In this document: piece by piece, positions 27,204 to 34,698 of the stretch
Numbering within the stretch: position 1 is the stretch's first letter
Layout: the number at the start of each line of letters is the position of its first letter
Assembly (NCBI GenBank): GCA_016927315.1
Contig: JAFGMV010000009.1
Location: 34,665-98,664 of the forward strand
Length of the DNA stretch: 64,000 bases
Source of the DNA: Anaerolineales bacterium
GTDB taxonomy: Bacteria; Chloroflexota; Anaerolineae; Anaerolineales; Villigracilaceae
Direction of reading: 5' to 3'
Position numbers and translations under genes: made by a program
Notes under the pieces: generated by a model
What the model was told of the DNA's origin: nothing
Databases searched by the model: none
Seen by the model: the letters and a program-made list of their open reading frames with translations, nothing else

Positions 27204-27929
27204 TCACAGGGGCGCAGCGGCGCTGTGTCCCTGTGTTTTGTGCGCCCGGTGGATGGCAATGGTTCCAAAAGCCCGCCGATGGAAGGAGATGTGTTTGAAA
27301 CCGGCCGCCGCCAGGCGGGCTGCCAGTTCCTCGGCGGTCACAAATTGTTCGGTCGAATCGGGCAGGTAGCGGTAGGCGTCCGGGTTGCCAGAGATCAGGC
27401 GGCCCAGGGTCGGGATGACCAGGTGCATATGTACCCTGATCAGCGGGGACAGCAGGTTTGGTTTGGGTTGAGTGGTGTCGAGGATGACGATTCGCCCCCC
27501 GGACTTTAAAACACGGTACTGTTCCCGGATGGCCGTCTGCAGGTCGGCGACATTCCGCATCAGGAAGCCCGAGACGACCGCGTCAAAACTTTCGTTTTCA
27601 AAGGGCAGCGCCAGTGCATCGGCGGCAGACCAGGCCGGCCCGCTGCGCTTCTGTCTGGCGAGCATCATTTCGAGTGTGAAATCCGCAGCCAGCACCCTGG
27701 CCAGAGGTTGGCGGCGCAGGGCTTCGCGGGCCAGGTCGCCGGTGCCGCAGCCCAGGTCTAGCAGGGACTGGCCCGGCTCCAGCCCGGCCAGCTCGACAAC
27801 CTCCCGCCGCCAGCGGATATCTTGCCCGCCGGTCATCAGGCGGTTCATCAGGTCATAGTTGGGGGCGATGCGGGCAAACATCTGCTGCACGGCTCTGCCG
27901 CGCTGGCTGCCTGTCAGGTTGGTGGTCAT
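27204..27929 (-). CDS. menG: Demethylmenaquinone methyltransferase
   Basis: This 241-residue class I SAM methyltransferase has the UbiE/MenG features: FARIAPNYDLMNRLMTGGQDIRWR near the N-terminus and motif I LLDLGCGTGDLA. Further motifs are AADFTLEMM, DALALPFENESFDAVVSGF and a C-terminal YRYLPDST. It methylates demethylmenaquinone to menaquinone. The UbiE function (ubiquinone) is unlikely, because menA is the neighbouring divergent gene and no ubiquinone genes are seen. The last 10 residues (KTQGHSAAAPL) are low quality and may reflect a shifted C-terminus. Confidence 0.88.
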   Translation of the reverse strand: MTTNLTGSQRGRAVQQMFARIAPNYDLMNRLMTGGQDIRWRREVVELAGLEPGQSLLDLGCGTGDLAREALRRQPLARVLAADFTLEMMLARQKRSGPAWSAADALALPFENESFDAVVSGFLMRNVADLQTAIREQYRVLKSGGRIVILDTTQPKPNLLSPLIRVHMHLVIPTLGRLISGNPDAYRYLPDSTEQFVTAEELAARLAAAGFKHISFHRRAFGTIAIHRAHKTQGHSAAAPL

Positions 27930-27996
27930 TGGTTTATTATAAACGGACTTGTTCGCTCGTGTTATACTCTGCCCGATCTCAATTCAATGGAGAACT

Positions 27997-28926
27997 ATGT
28001 CCGATCAGGATTCGATCTCACCAACACAACGGCAGGCCTGGCTGCTGGCTGTCCGCCCCAAAACCCTGCCGGCCGCGGCGGCCGGGGTGGTCACCGGTAC
28101 GGCGCTGGCCTGGAAAGACGGCCAATTCCACTGGTTACCGGCGCTGGTTGCGCTGGGCGTCGCGCTGCTGCTGCAGATCGGGAGCAACCTGGCCAATGAT
28201 GTCTTCGATTATGAACGCGGGGCCGACCGGGTCCGCCAGTATGGTCCCCTGCGGGTGACCCAGGCTGGGCTGCTGACGCCCGGGCAGGTGAAACGCGGCA
28301 TGCTGGTGGTCTTCGGGTTGGCTGCCGTACTGGGTGCGGGTATGTTTTTCGTGGCTGGCTGGCCGGTGCTGGTGATCGGCGCCGCGGCGATACTAGCCGC
28401 GCTCGTGTACACCGGGGGGCCTTTCCCGATCGGGTACTATGGCCTGGGTGATTTGTTTGTCTTTCTCTTCTTCGGGGCGGCGGCGGTTGCAGGGACTTAC
28501 TATGTCCAGGCGCTGGGCGTCTCGCCGGCTGCCTGGTGGATGTCGCTGCCGGTCGGGCTGCTGATCACCAATATCCTGATCGTCAACAACCTGCGGGATA
28601 TCGAGAACGACCGGGCGGTGAACAAGCGCACCATGGCGGTCCTCTTGGGAGTGCGCCTGACCCGCATTGAATACCTGGTCTTTCTGGTAGTTTCGTATAG
28701 CATACTGCCGCTGCTGGCCGTGGCCGGGATATTGCCCTGGTGGGCGCTGCTGGCCTGGGTGTCGCTCCCGTTCGGACAGCGGGTCACCAGGATGGTCTTC
28801 ACTGCCTCGGGCCGGCCGCTCAATGCGGCCCTGGCGATGAGCGGCCAGTTGGCGCTGGCCTACAGCCTGCTGTTTGCAGCAGGGATGCTCCTATCTGGGT
28901 GGCTGCCTGCGGGGGTATCCGGTTGA
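27997..28926 (+). CDS. menA: 1,4-dihydroxy-2-naphthoate polyprenyltransferase
   Basis: ATG 27997 follows GGAG at 4-5 nt (309 aa). It is a polytopic UbiA-superfamily enzyme with the first Asp motif NDVFDYERGADR and the second NLRDIENDRAVNKRTMAVLLG, both intact. MenA attaches a polyprenyl chain to 1,4-dihydroxy-2-naphthoate in menaquinone synthesis. It is divergent from menG with a 67-bp shared regulatory gap, which suggests joint control. Confidence 0.92.
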   Translation: MSDQDSISPTQRQAWLLAVRPKTLPAAAAGVVTGTALAWKDGQFHWLPALVALGVALLLQIGSNLANDVFDYERGADRVRQYGPLRVTQAGLLTPGQVKRGMLVVFGLAAVLGAGMFFVAGWPVLVIGAAAILAALVYTGGPFPIGYYGLGDLFVFLFFGAAAVAGTYYVQALGVSPAAWWMSLPVGLLITNILIVNNLRDIENDRAVNKRTMAVLLGVRLTRIEYLVFLVVSYSILPLLAVAGILPWWALLAWVSLPFGQRVTRMVFTASGRPLNAALAMSGQLALAYSLLFAAGMLLSGWLPAGVSG

Positions 28927-29004
28927 ACCTGTCTCGGGGGAGGCTGGCGTCTGAGAAACCAGGGCAGATAATTCGAAAAAAGGAAGGCAGAAAAAGCGCT
29001 ATTT

Positions 29005-29158
29005 GTCGCCTAACTGTGCGGAATATATCGCCCACCCGGGCGTCATAGATGGGCGACATATTCACCACAGGTGGGCGAACTTTGGAGTCTGCATCGCCCA
29101 CTTACGGGGGGACTATCGGCGATAAATTCCGGTTATATCGGGCTGGTAAGACTGTAAA
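29005..29158. repeat. Phased ~22-bp degenerate repeat array, copy B
   Basis: Units start at 29005, 29027, 29049, 29071, 29093, 29115 and 29137 with motifs GTCGCCTAA, ATCGCCCAC, ATGGGCGAC, GTGGGCGAA, ATCGCCCAC, ATCGGCGAT and ATCGGGCTG. GTGGGCGA and TCGCCCAC are perfect 8-bp complements around one loop. Units match copy A (9870-10067) one for one. The flanking gap 28927-29239 holds no other feature I can support. Confidence 0.65.
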
Positions 29159-29239
29159 AACGGGGAAAGGTATTTATCACGCGGCTGAAAGAGCCTCGGC
29201 GGTTTGCAAAAACATCTTTGGCTGCCAGATGACTTCCAT

Positions 29240-29477
29240 TCAGCTTGCAAAGGCCGGCCGCAGGGCGAAGTACAGCAGGAATATAGCCGTCGAGCAGCCG
29301 CTGACTGCTCCCATGAAGAGCAGGAGGCCGGGGACCAGCCAGTGTGACAAGGTGGTGCTGCCCTCAGCTGCTTTCGGTAATTTCTGCGACCAGGAATAAA
29401 AAGCCCGGGCGGCGCCGGCCAGGAACGGCCAGGAACGGCAGGGTAATGGTTACCGAGATGATTGTGAGCACGATCAT
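29240..29477 (-). pseudogene. Small two-helix membrane protein gene broken by a 10-bp tandem duplication
   Basis: ATG 29477 with a GAGGGA ribosome site lies 10 nt after the HD gene. The frame MIVLTIISVTITLPFLA runs into a second copy of GGCCAGGAAC (plus strand 29417-29426 and 29427-29436). Removing one copy gives a 75-residue ORF with a second hydrophobic half (WLVPGLLLFMGAVSGCSTAIFLLYFAL) that ends at 29240. As written, translation stops after 37 residues. Either the gene is freshly inactivated, or this is a sequencing/assembly error. The family was not recognised. Confidence 0.6.
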
Positions 29478-29487
29478 GAGCTGTCCC

Positions 29488-30147
29488 TCAGCTGCGGGCC
29501 TCCAGGTCCTTGCCTTCCAGTTCCCCTTGCAGCAGGTTTAAAAACTCCTTCTGGTCTTTCAGACGCTTGTGCCCGGCTCTCCGGGCAGGTTCGGTGTTGA
29601 AGCTGAGTACGGTTTTTTCCTGCCACTCGAGTGCGGCCTGTAATTCAGACAGGCATTCTTTCAGTGAGCCCCGATCGGCTGCGGCCCAAAAGCCGACAAA
29701 GTGGAACAGGCTGGTGATCCCCAGCTTCGAGAGTTTGTCTGCGTCCCACAGTACGGCCGCCTCCAGGGGTTCGATCAGGGCGTCCTTGTAAAGTCCGACG
29801 TGACTGGCGATCGCGTTGCATACCCCTGAGATCTTTTTTAGTGGGAAATCCGTTTGGGAGAGCAGCTCCCTGGCGGTCCTGGCGCCTTTCTGGGCGTGGT
29901 CGTCGTCCTTCCCCCGTTTGTGGTAGTCGTGCAGCCAGGCGGCTGCCTCGACGATCTCGGGATCGGCGCCCGTTATTCCTGCTAATTCCAGCCCCAGCTT
30001 TACAACCGTCTGGACGTGCTCCCAGCGGTAATTGACAGCCGGTTTATCCAGGTCCCAGCGTTTTTTGGCTTCCCGCAGAGTCGCCTGGTAGGCGAGCTGT
30101 GAGATGTGCTGCTGCCACGGGTGGGACGGATTCTTGTGGTTTCCCAT
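29488..30147 (-). CDS. HD-domain phosphohydrolase-like protein
   Basis: ATG 30147 follows AAGGA (219 aa); the longer in-frame extension is poor. Metal-binding HD motif WLHDYHK is preceded by YRWEHVQTVVKL (first His) and followed by VCNAIASHVG and WDADKLSKLG. These are the landmarks of the HD superfamily (phosphohydrolases of nucleotides and related compounds). The substrate is unknown. It follows the ABC transporter genes in the TetR-controlled unit. Confidence 0.8.
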   Translation of the reverse strand: MGNHKNPSHPWQQHISQLAYQATLREAKKRWDLDKPAVNYRWEHVQTVVKLGLELAGITGADPEIVEAAAWLHDYHKRGKDDDHAQKGARTARELLSQTDFPLKKISGVCNAIASHVGLYKDALIEPLEAAVLWDADKLSKLGITSLFHFVGFWAAADRGSLKECLSELQAALEWQEKTVLSFNTEPARRAGHKRLKDQKEFLNLLQGELEGKDLEARS

Positions 30148-30212
30148 TCGGTTCCTTGAATTGTTTCCTCGATACGCTGTATGCCAATGCTGCAATTATG
30201 GCATAAATATCC

Positions 30213-30956
30213 TTATTCGACAAATTTCCAGCGGCACAGCAGGCGCTCCAGCCAATCAACGGCGAAATACAACCCCAGGCCGAGCAGCGACATGGCCAAG
30301 ACGCCGGCGTACATAGCCGGGTAGTCCAGCAGGGTACTGCCGCTGTAGTAGATGTAATACCCCAGACCTTTTTGAGTGGCGAACAGCTCAGCAATGTACA
30401 GAACGGCCACGGCGGTACCCACCGACTGCCGCAGGGCAGTCAGGATGGCCGGCAGGCTGGCCGGCAGGTAGACGAAGCGGAACAAGGCGCGCCTCCCGGC
30501 GCCCAGCGAACGCAGGCTTTGCAGCAGCTGCGGCGGCAGGCCGGCGGCCTGGTCGCGTACCAGCACCAGGATCTGGAAGAACAGGATCAGGAAGATGATC
30601 GTGATCTTGGCCAGGTCGCCGATCCCCAGGAAGAGCAGCACCACCGGTACAAAGACGACTTTGGGGATCGGGTAGAGCAGGTAGATTACGGGAGACAGGA
30701 TGCGGTTCAGGTGTTCCGACTGCCCGATCGCCAGCCCGGCCGGGACGGCCAGCGCTACCGAGACCAGCATCCCGGCAGTGACCCGCCACAGGCTCGAAAG
30801 GAAGTGGGCGGCCAGTTCGCCCCTGAAAAGCTCCTGCAGGAAGACCTGCACGACCAGCAGCGGGGAGGGCAGGATGGGCCGGTCGATCACCAGGACCAGC
30901 GACTGCCACAGGAGCAAGATGCCCAGTGAGGCCAGCAGGAGGTCACGCCGTTTCAA
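30213..30956 (-). CDS. SsuC/TauC-type ABC transporter permease
   Basis: Start TTG 30956 (no in-frame ATG nearby), with AAGGAG 11 nt upstream, overlaps the ATPase gene by 14 nt (247 aa). Six hydrophobic segments and the EAA-type loop RSLGAGRRALFRFVYLPASLPAILTALR are seen. This branch includes aliphatic sulfonate, taurine, nitrate and thiamine-precursor (ThiX) permeases. The substrate is not deducible from this gene. It would work with the ATPase and binding protein encoded upstream. Confidence 0.87.
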   Translation of the reverse strand: MKRRDLLLASLGILLLWQSLVLVIDRPILPSPLLVVQVFLQELFRGELAAHFLSSLWRVTAGMLVSVALAVPAGLAIGQSEHLNRILSPVIYLLYPIPKVVFVPVVLLFLGIGDLAKITIIFLILFFQILVLVRDQAAGLPPQLLQSLRSLGAGRRALFRFVYLPASLPAILTALRQSVGTAVAVLYIAELFATQKGLGYYIYYSGSTLLDYPAMYAGVLAMSLLGLGLYFAVDWLERLLCRWKFVE

Positions 30957-31713
30957 TGCTGCTCAACTCCTTGCGCAGTTCCTGGCACAGGGCGTGGAAG
31001 GCGGGACTGGAGCGGAAATCCGCTGAACCGTGCCGGGGATTGGCGATGATATTGGGTTTCGAGTAGGGCGGTTGGCCGAGCAGCAGGATCTTGCTCCCCA
31101 TGGCTGCGGCTTCTTCGATGGTGTGGGTTACCAGGACCAGGGTCAGGTTCTGTTCGGCGCACAGTTCCAGGGTCAGGGTCTGCAGGCTGTCCCGGATGAC
31201 GGCATCCAGGGAGGAGAAAGGTTCATCCATCAGCAGCAGGTCGGGGTTCAGCGCCAGGGTGCGGGCGATGGCGGTGCGTTGGCGCTGCCCGCCGGAGATC
31301 TGGGCCGGGTACTGGTCGGCCAGGCTTTGGATGCCCAGGCGAACCAGCCAGGCGGTGACATCCGTCTGGATGTGATAATTTCGCGGTGCGTGAGCGCCGT
31401 CGGGGCCGTAGAAGTTGCGCACCCTCAGCCCAAGCCCGGCATTTTCCCGCACGGTGGCCCAGGGCAGCAGCCCATAGTCCTGCAGAATCAGGCCGGTTTG
31501 GGGCCGCGGGCGGGTGAGGGGCCGCCCTTCGATCCGTATCTCGCCCGAAAGGGGTTTTTGCAGCCCGGCCAGCAGGGCCAGGAGCGTACTTTTCCCTTCC
31601 CCAGACGGGCCGATCACGGCCCAGGTCTCTCCCTGCCTGACCTGCCAGGTAAAGTTATCGAAGAGCAGCGGGCTATTTGGATAACCAAAAGTGAGTGAGT
31701 GGGTTTCGATCAT
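30943..31713 (-). CDS. SsuB/TauB-type ABC transporter ATPase
   Basis: This 256-residue protein has Walker A GPSGEGKST, the Q-loop LQDYGLLPWATV typical of the nitrate/sulfonate/taurine branch, signature ISGGQRQRTAIARTL, Walker B LLMDEPFSSLD and H-loop THTIEEA. It drives import with the neighbouring permease and binding protein. A strong hairpin lies just upstream. Confidence 0.9.
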   Translation of the reverse strand: MIETHSLTFGYPNSPLLFDNFTWQVRQGETWAVIGPSGEGKSTLLALLAGLQKPLSGEIRIEGRPLTRPRPQTGLILQDYGLLPWATVRENAGLGLRVRNFYGPDGAHAPRNYHIQTDVTAWLVRLGIQSLADQYPAQISGGQRQRTAIARTLALNPDLLLMDEPFSSLDAVIRDSLQTLTLELCAEQNLTLVLVTHTIEEAAAMGSKILLLGQPPYSKPNIIANPRHGSADFRSSPAFHALCQELRKELSSIETA

Positions 31714-31720
31714 AAAACTT

Positions 31721-31748
31721 CCGGCGGACCCGAGGCGGCGTCCGCCGG
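31721..31748 (-). promoter_or_regulatory. Hairpin between binding-protein and ATPase genes
   Basis: CCGGCGGAC (31721-31729) and GTCCGCCGG (31740-31748) form a perfect 9-bp stem between two genes of one operon. It lacks a T-run, so it is more likely an mRNA-stability or partial read-through element favouring the binding protein. Confidence 0.5.
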
Positions 31749-31786
31749 TAATTATAGCTGATGATCAGTTATTTCCCTGGCCTGCA

Positions 31787-32737
31787 TTATGGCAGGAAAT
31801 CAGGGGTAACCGAGTCTTTGTAGGCGACTTCAGCCGGCAGCATCCCTTTTTCGATCGCCCAGGACATGGCGTCCTGCCATTCGGCTTCGGTGGGAATCCC
31901 GGCGGCCGGGAAGGGGGGCGCCTGGTAAGTCTCCATCAGGGGGGGGGGCACGATCTTGTTATCGCTCAGGATGTCTGAGTATTTGGATGGGTCGGCATTG
32001 ATCAGGTCTACGGCCTCTTCGATCGAGCTCAAGAAGCTGCGGACAGCCTCCGGCTGGCTTTCGATCACATCCGCCCGGAAGGAGTAAACGCTGAATCCAT
32101 ATTGAGGGTGTTGCGAATCGTCCAGGATGATCTTCCCGCCAGACTGTACTGCCAGGGCGCCCAACGGATCGGGCAGTGTGCCGGCTTGAAGTTCGCCAGA
32201 GCCCAACAGCGCCATACGGTCGGGGATTTTGGGGACTGCAATGGTAGCAATCTGGTCCTGTTCCAGTCCCTGCGCCTGCAGCAGCCGTTCGGTGACATAC
32301 TCGATGACCGTCCCCTGCGAGACGCCGATCTCGACATTGGCCAGGTCAGTCGGGGTGGTGATCCCGCTCTGACCAGAGGCGATGATGAAGAAATGGCCGT
32401 ATCCCGGGCTGGGGCGCAGGGCATAGCGCACGGCCTGCATCTGGATCTCGTCTTTGTTGAACAGCATCACCGACAGGATCTCGTTGATGGCGCCGTCCAC
32501 CTGTGCGGAAGCGACCAGCTGGACCCGTTCAGGCGCCGAGGCGACAGGGACGAGTACCACTTCGAGGTTATTTTTTTCAAACAGGGCTTCCTGCTGGGCT
32601 ACATACAACGGCAGGGTGTCGATGATCGGCAGGACCGCTATCTTGAGGACAGCCTTCTCCGCCGGGGCAGCGGGCTGGCAGGCAGTGGAGAGCAGCGCGA
32701 TCAGGAAGAGAATACTCAGGTATTTTGTTTTATGCAT
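31787..32737 (-). CDS. NMT1/SsuA-type substrate-binding lipoprotein
   Basis: This 316-residue protein has a signal peptide and lipobox LLSTAC (Cys near 20). The fold landmarks of the NMT1/THI5-like and SsuA family are present: DTLPLYVAQQEALFEKNNLEV, and DGAINEIL. Family members bind sulfonates, nitrate, bicarbonate or HMP-type thiamine precursors. It is the first transporter gene after tetR. Substrate unresolved; no thiamine or sulfonate genes stand nearby to decide. Confidence 0.83.
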   Translation of the reverse strand: MHKTKYLSILFLIALLSTACQPAAPAEKAVLKIAVLPIIDTLPLYVAQQEALFEKNNLEVVLVPVASAPERVQLVASAQVDGAINEILSVMLFNKDEIQMQAVRYALRPSPGYGHFFIIASGQSGITTPTDLANVEIGVSQGTVIEYVTERLLQAQGLEQDQIATIAVPKIPDRMALLGSGELQAGTLPDPLGALAVQSGGKIILDDSQHPQYGFSVYSFRADVIESQPEAVRSFLSSIEEAVDLINADPSKYSDILSDNKIVPPPLMETYQAPPFPAAGIPTEAEWQDAMSWAIEKGMLPAEVAYKDSVTPDFLP

Positions 32738-32757
32738 AATTTACTCCGGGTGCAGGA

Positions 32758-33369
32758 TTATTGGGTTTCGAATTCACGGATACGTATTTCTGAGACCCCC
32801 ACGCTTTGCAGCAATAACCTCCGCAGGGCGGGCAGGGATTCTGCCGGATCTGGTGTGGCGGTGTAAACCCAGCTCAACACGATCTCGTTCAGGGCTCCGA
32901 TCCAGGCGCGGGCGGCGACTTCCGTGTTGAGGGCGGGAATGCTGCCGTCGGCGACTGCCCGGTCTAGGTTATCCCGGATTACCCGGCTGAAGCGTTCGTT
33001 GATGGCGCGGCGTTTCTCTTCGAAAGCTTCTCCCAGGCCGGTCGCCTGGACCAGGGCGATCTTGGCCAGGGCCCGGTATTGGCCGAAGGTGTCCAGGCAG
33101 ACGCGCAGGGCCGCGTCCATACGGGCAATACCGCTGGCTTGTGCATCCAGGCGTGTTTTGAGTTGGTTTTCCAGCAAGTCTGCAAAGGCGTCGACCAGGG
33201 CCATGAAAATATCCTGCTTGCTTGGGAAGTAAAAGTAAAAAGCCCCTTTGGAGGTTTTTGATTTGCTGACGATATCGTCTACCTTAGTATCGTGATAGCC
33301 CTTGGCGGCGAATACCTGTGCTGCGGCTTCCAGGATGCGGCCGCGGGTTTCCTGGACTGTATCGGACAT
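32758..33369 (-). CDS. TetR-family transcriptional regulator
   Basis: ATG 33369 follows GGAG at good spacing (203 aa). The N-terminal helix-turn-helix is clear: RILEAAAQVFAAKGYHDTKV and SKTSKGAFYFYFPSKQDIF, as in TetR proteins. The C-terminal ligand domain is helical. An operator-like palindrome lies 16 bp upstream of the start codon, so it likely represses itself and the ABC transporter and HD genes that follow. Confidence 0.9.
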   Translation of the reverse strand: MSDTVQETRGRILEAAAQVFAAKGYHDTKVDDIVSKSKTSKGAFYFYFPSKQDIFMALVDAFADLLENQLKTRLDAQASGIARMDAALRVCLDTFGQYRALAKIALVQATGLGEAFEEKRRAINERFSRVIRDNLDRAVADGSIPALNTEVAARAWIGALNEIVLSWVYTATPDPAESLPALRRLLLQSVGVSEIRIREFETQ

Positions 33370-33384
33370 AGCTGCTCCATATAA

Positions 33385-33398
33385 ACCGACTGGTCGGT
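33385..33398 (-). promoter_or_regulatory. TetR-type operator palindrome
   Basis: ACCGAC-TG-GTCGGT has perfect 6-bp arms. Sites with GACCGACCAGTCGGT-like sequence are common for TetR regulators, and this one lies directly ahead of tetR. Confidence 0.65.
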
Positions 33399-33490
33399 CT
33401 ACTCGGTGTGGAAGGATATCATGGGCTGGGGAAAGCGTCAAGGAAAGAGCGACGAATAGTTGGGAATTTGAATTTGGGTACGGTTTGGTC

Positions 33491-34549
33491 TCAGTCTACA
33501 CCGGTGGGTCTGCCATTGTCTAGTTCTGGCTTCCCTTCCACGGGCTCGGTCCAGGTACTGCCAAAACGATAGTCCCTCAAGTTGGTTTGATCGACGACAA
33601 TGGATGGGGTTTCCAGAATATAGGGGATAGGATCCCCGCGCAGGGCTTTCTCCATTTGCTGAATAACGGTCACCCCCATCAAGGTGGGATAAACTCCTAA
33701 AGTTGCAGTCGTTTCCCCTTTTTCGATCAGATCCAGGGTGACAGGGTTGCCATCGATGCTGATGCACCAGACATCCTGATTAACGATTCGGCCGATCTTT
33801 TGGGCTGCGATGCAGGCTCCGATCCCCATTTCATCTGAGTTACCGTAGAAAAGGTTTATGTCTGGGTTTTGTTGAAGCGCTGCGGTGGTCACATCGATGG
33901 CCTTGGTGCGATTCCACTCCGCAGTTTGCTTGCCGACCACCATGACTTCCGGGCAGTATTGCTGCAGTCCCCATTCATATCCCTGGGTGCGGCGATTTGC
34001 GTGAAACCCGCGGATACCCATCAGGATGTACACTTTTCCGTTTTCGATACCATTGGTTTCAAACAATTCGCAAGTGTACCTGGCCAGCTTTGCGGCGCCG
34101 TGCCATTGATCATAGCCAATATATTCCAGAACTTCCCCCTGATCTACAGGCGTAATGGTATTTTGCATGAAAACCGGAGTGCCGTTATTGTTGGCCTTGT
34201 TCACGGCTGTTACGATTGCTTTGACATCGATTGGATTGATCGCAATTGCGTCAACCCCTTTTTGTAGTTCCTGTTCAACAACGGTAACCTGGCCAACGAA
34301 ATCTCCCTCTTCTTCTGCGGCCACGACGTCTATTCGCCAGCCCAATCGTTGGGCTTCACTGATGGCGCCATCACGGATGGCGATATGAAATGGACTGCTG
34401 AAACCGGGCGGTACGATTGCCACTCGAACATTCTCCCTGGCCGGACTGGCTGTTTGGATAGTCTTGGAAAACCTTCCAGAGCAGTTCGTGAGCATAACCA
34501 TGATTAGGATTTCGATCACAAGCGAGACTAAATCTGTCCTCGTTTTCAT
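33491..34549 (-). CDS. RbsB-type sugar ABC substrate-binding lipoprotein (second of two)
   Basis: This 352-residue protein has a short signal sequence with a possible lipobox LTNC (Cys about 23). A Peripla_BP_4 fold follows: VRVAIVPPGFSSPFHIAIRDGAISEAQRLG, GVDAIAINPIDVKAI, GNSDEMGIGACIAAQ, and a hinge and C-terminal lobe. A near-consensus -10 (TATAAT, 34562-34567) lies just upstream, so it may have its own promoter. It is last in the sugar ABC locus and only remotely similar to the first binding protein, which suggests a different ligand. Confidence 0.83.
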   Translation of the reverse strand: MKTRTDLVSLVIEILIMVMLTNCSGRFSKTIQTASPARENVRVAIVPPGFSSPFHIAIRDGAISEAQRLGWRIDVVAAEEEGDFVGQVTVVEQELQKGVDAIAINPIDVKAIVTAVNKANNNGTPVFMQNTITPVDQGEVLEYIGYDQWHGAAKLARYTCELFETNGIENGKVYILMGIRGFHANRRTQGYEWGLQQYCPEVMVVGKQTAEWNRTKAIDVTTAALQQNPDINLFYGNSDEMGIGACIAAQKIGRIVNQDVWCISIDGNPVTLDLIEKGETTATLGVYPTLMGVTVIQQMEKALRGDPIPYILETPSIVVDQTNLRDYRFGSTWTEPVEGKPELDNGRPTGVD

Positions 34550-34640
34550 TATTCTGTTCTCATTATATTCGACACATGAGAAGGTATAAATGATCTTTGA
34601 AAGATGAACTCATTATAAATGATTTACCTGCAAGGTAATT

Positions 34641-34680
34641 GAGCAGGGCTGCTTCGGTTTGATCCCGGGCAGCCCTGCTC
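34641..34680 (-). promoter_or_regulatory. Strong intercistronic hairpin
   Basis: GAGCAGGGCTGC (34641-34652) and GCAGCCCTGCTC (34669-34680) form a perfect 12-bp stem 18 bp downstream of the first binding-protein gene. No T-run follows on the minus strand, so an mRNA 3'-end-stabilising role is more likely than clean termination. Confidence 0.6.
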
Positions 34681-34698
34681 GCGCAAGTTACTTCTTGC

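Noticed and set aside
29344..29541. 65-residue plus-strand ORF
   Set aside because: It overlaps the broken minus-strand membrane protein and the HD gene end and has no coding character.
34641..34680. 12-bp hairpin as a terminator
   Set aside because: No T-run on either side. Better explained as an RNA-stability element.
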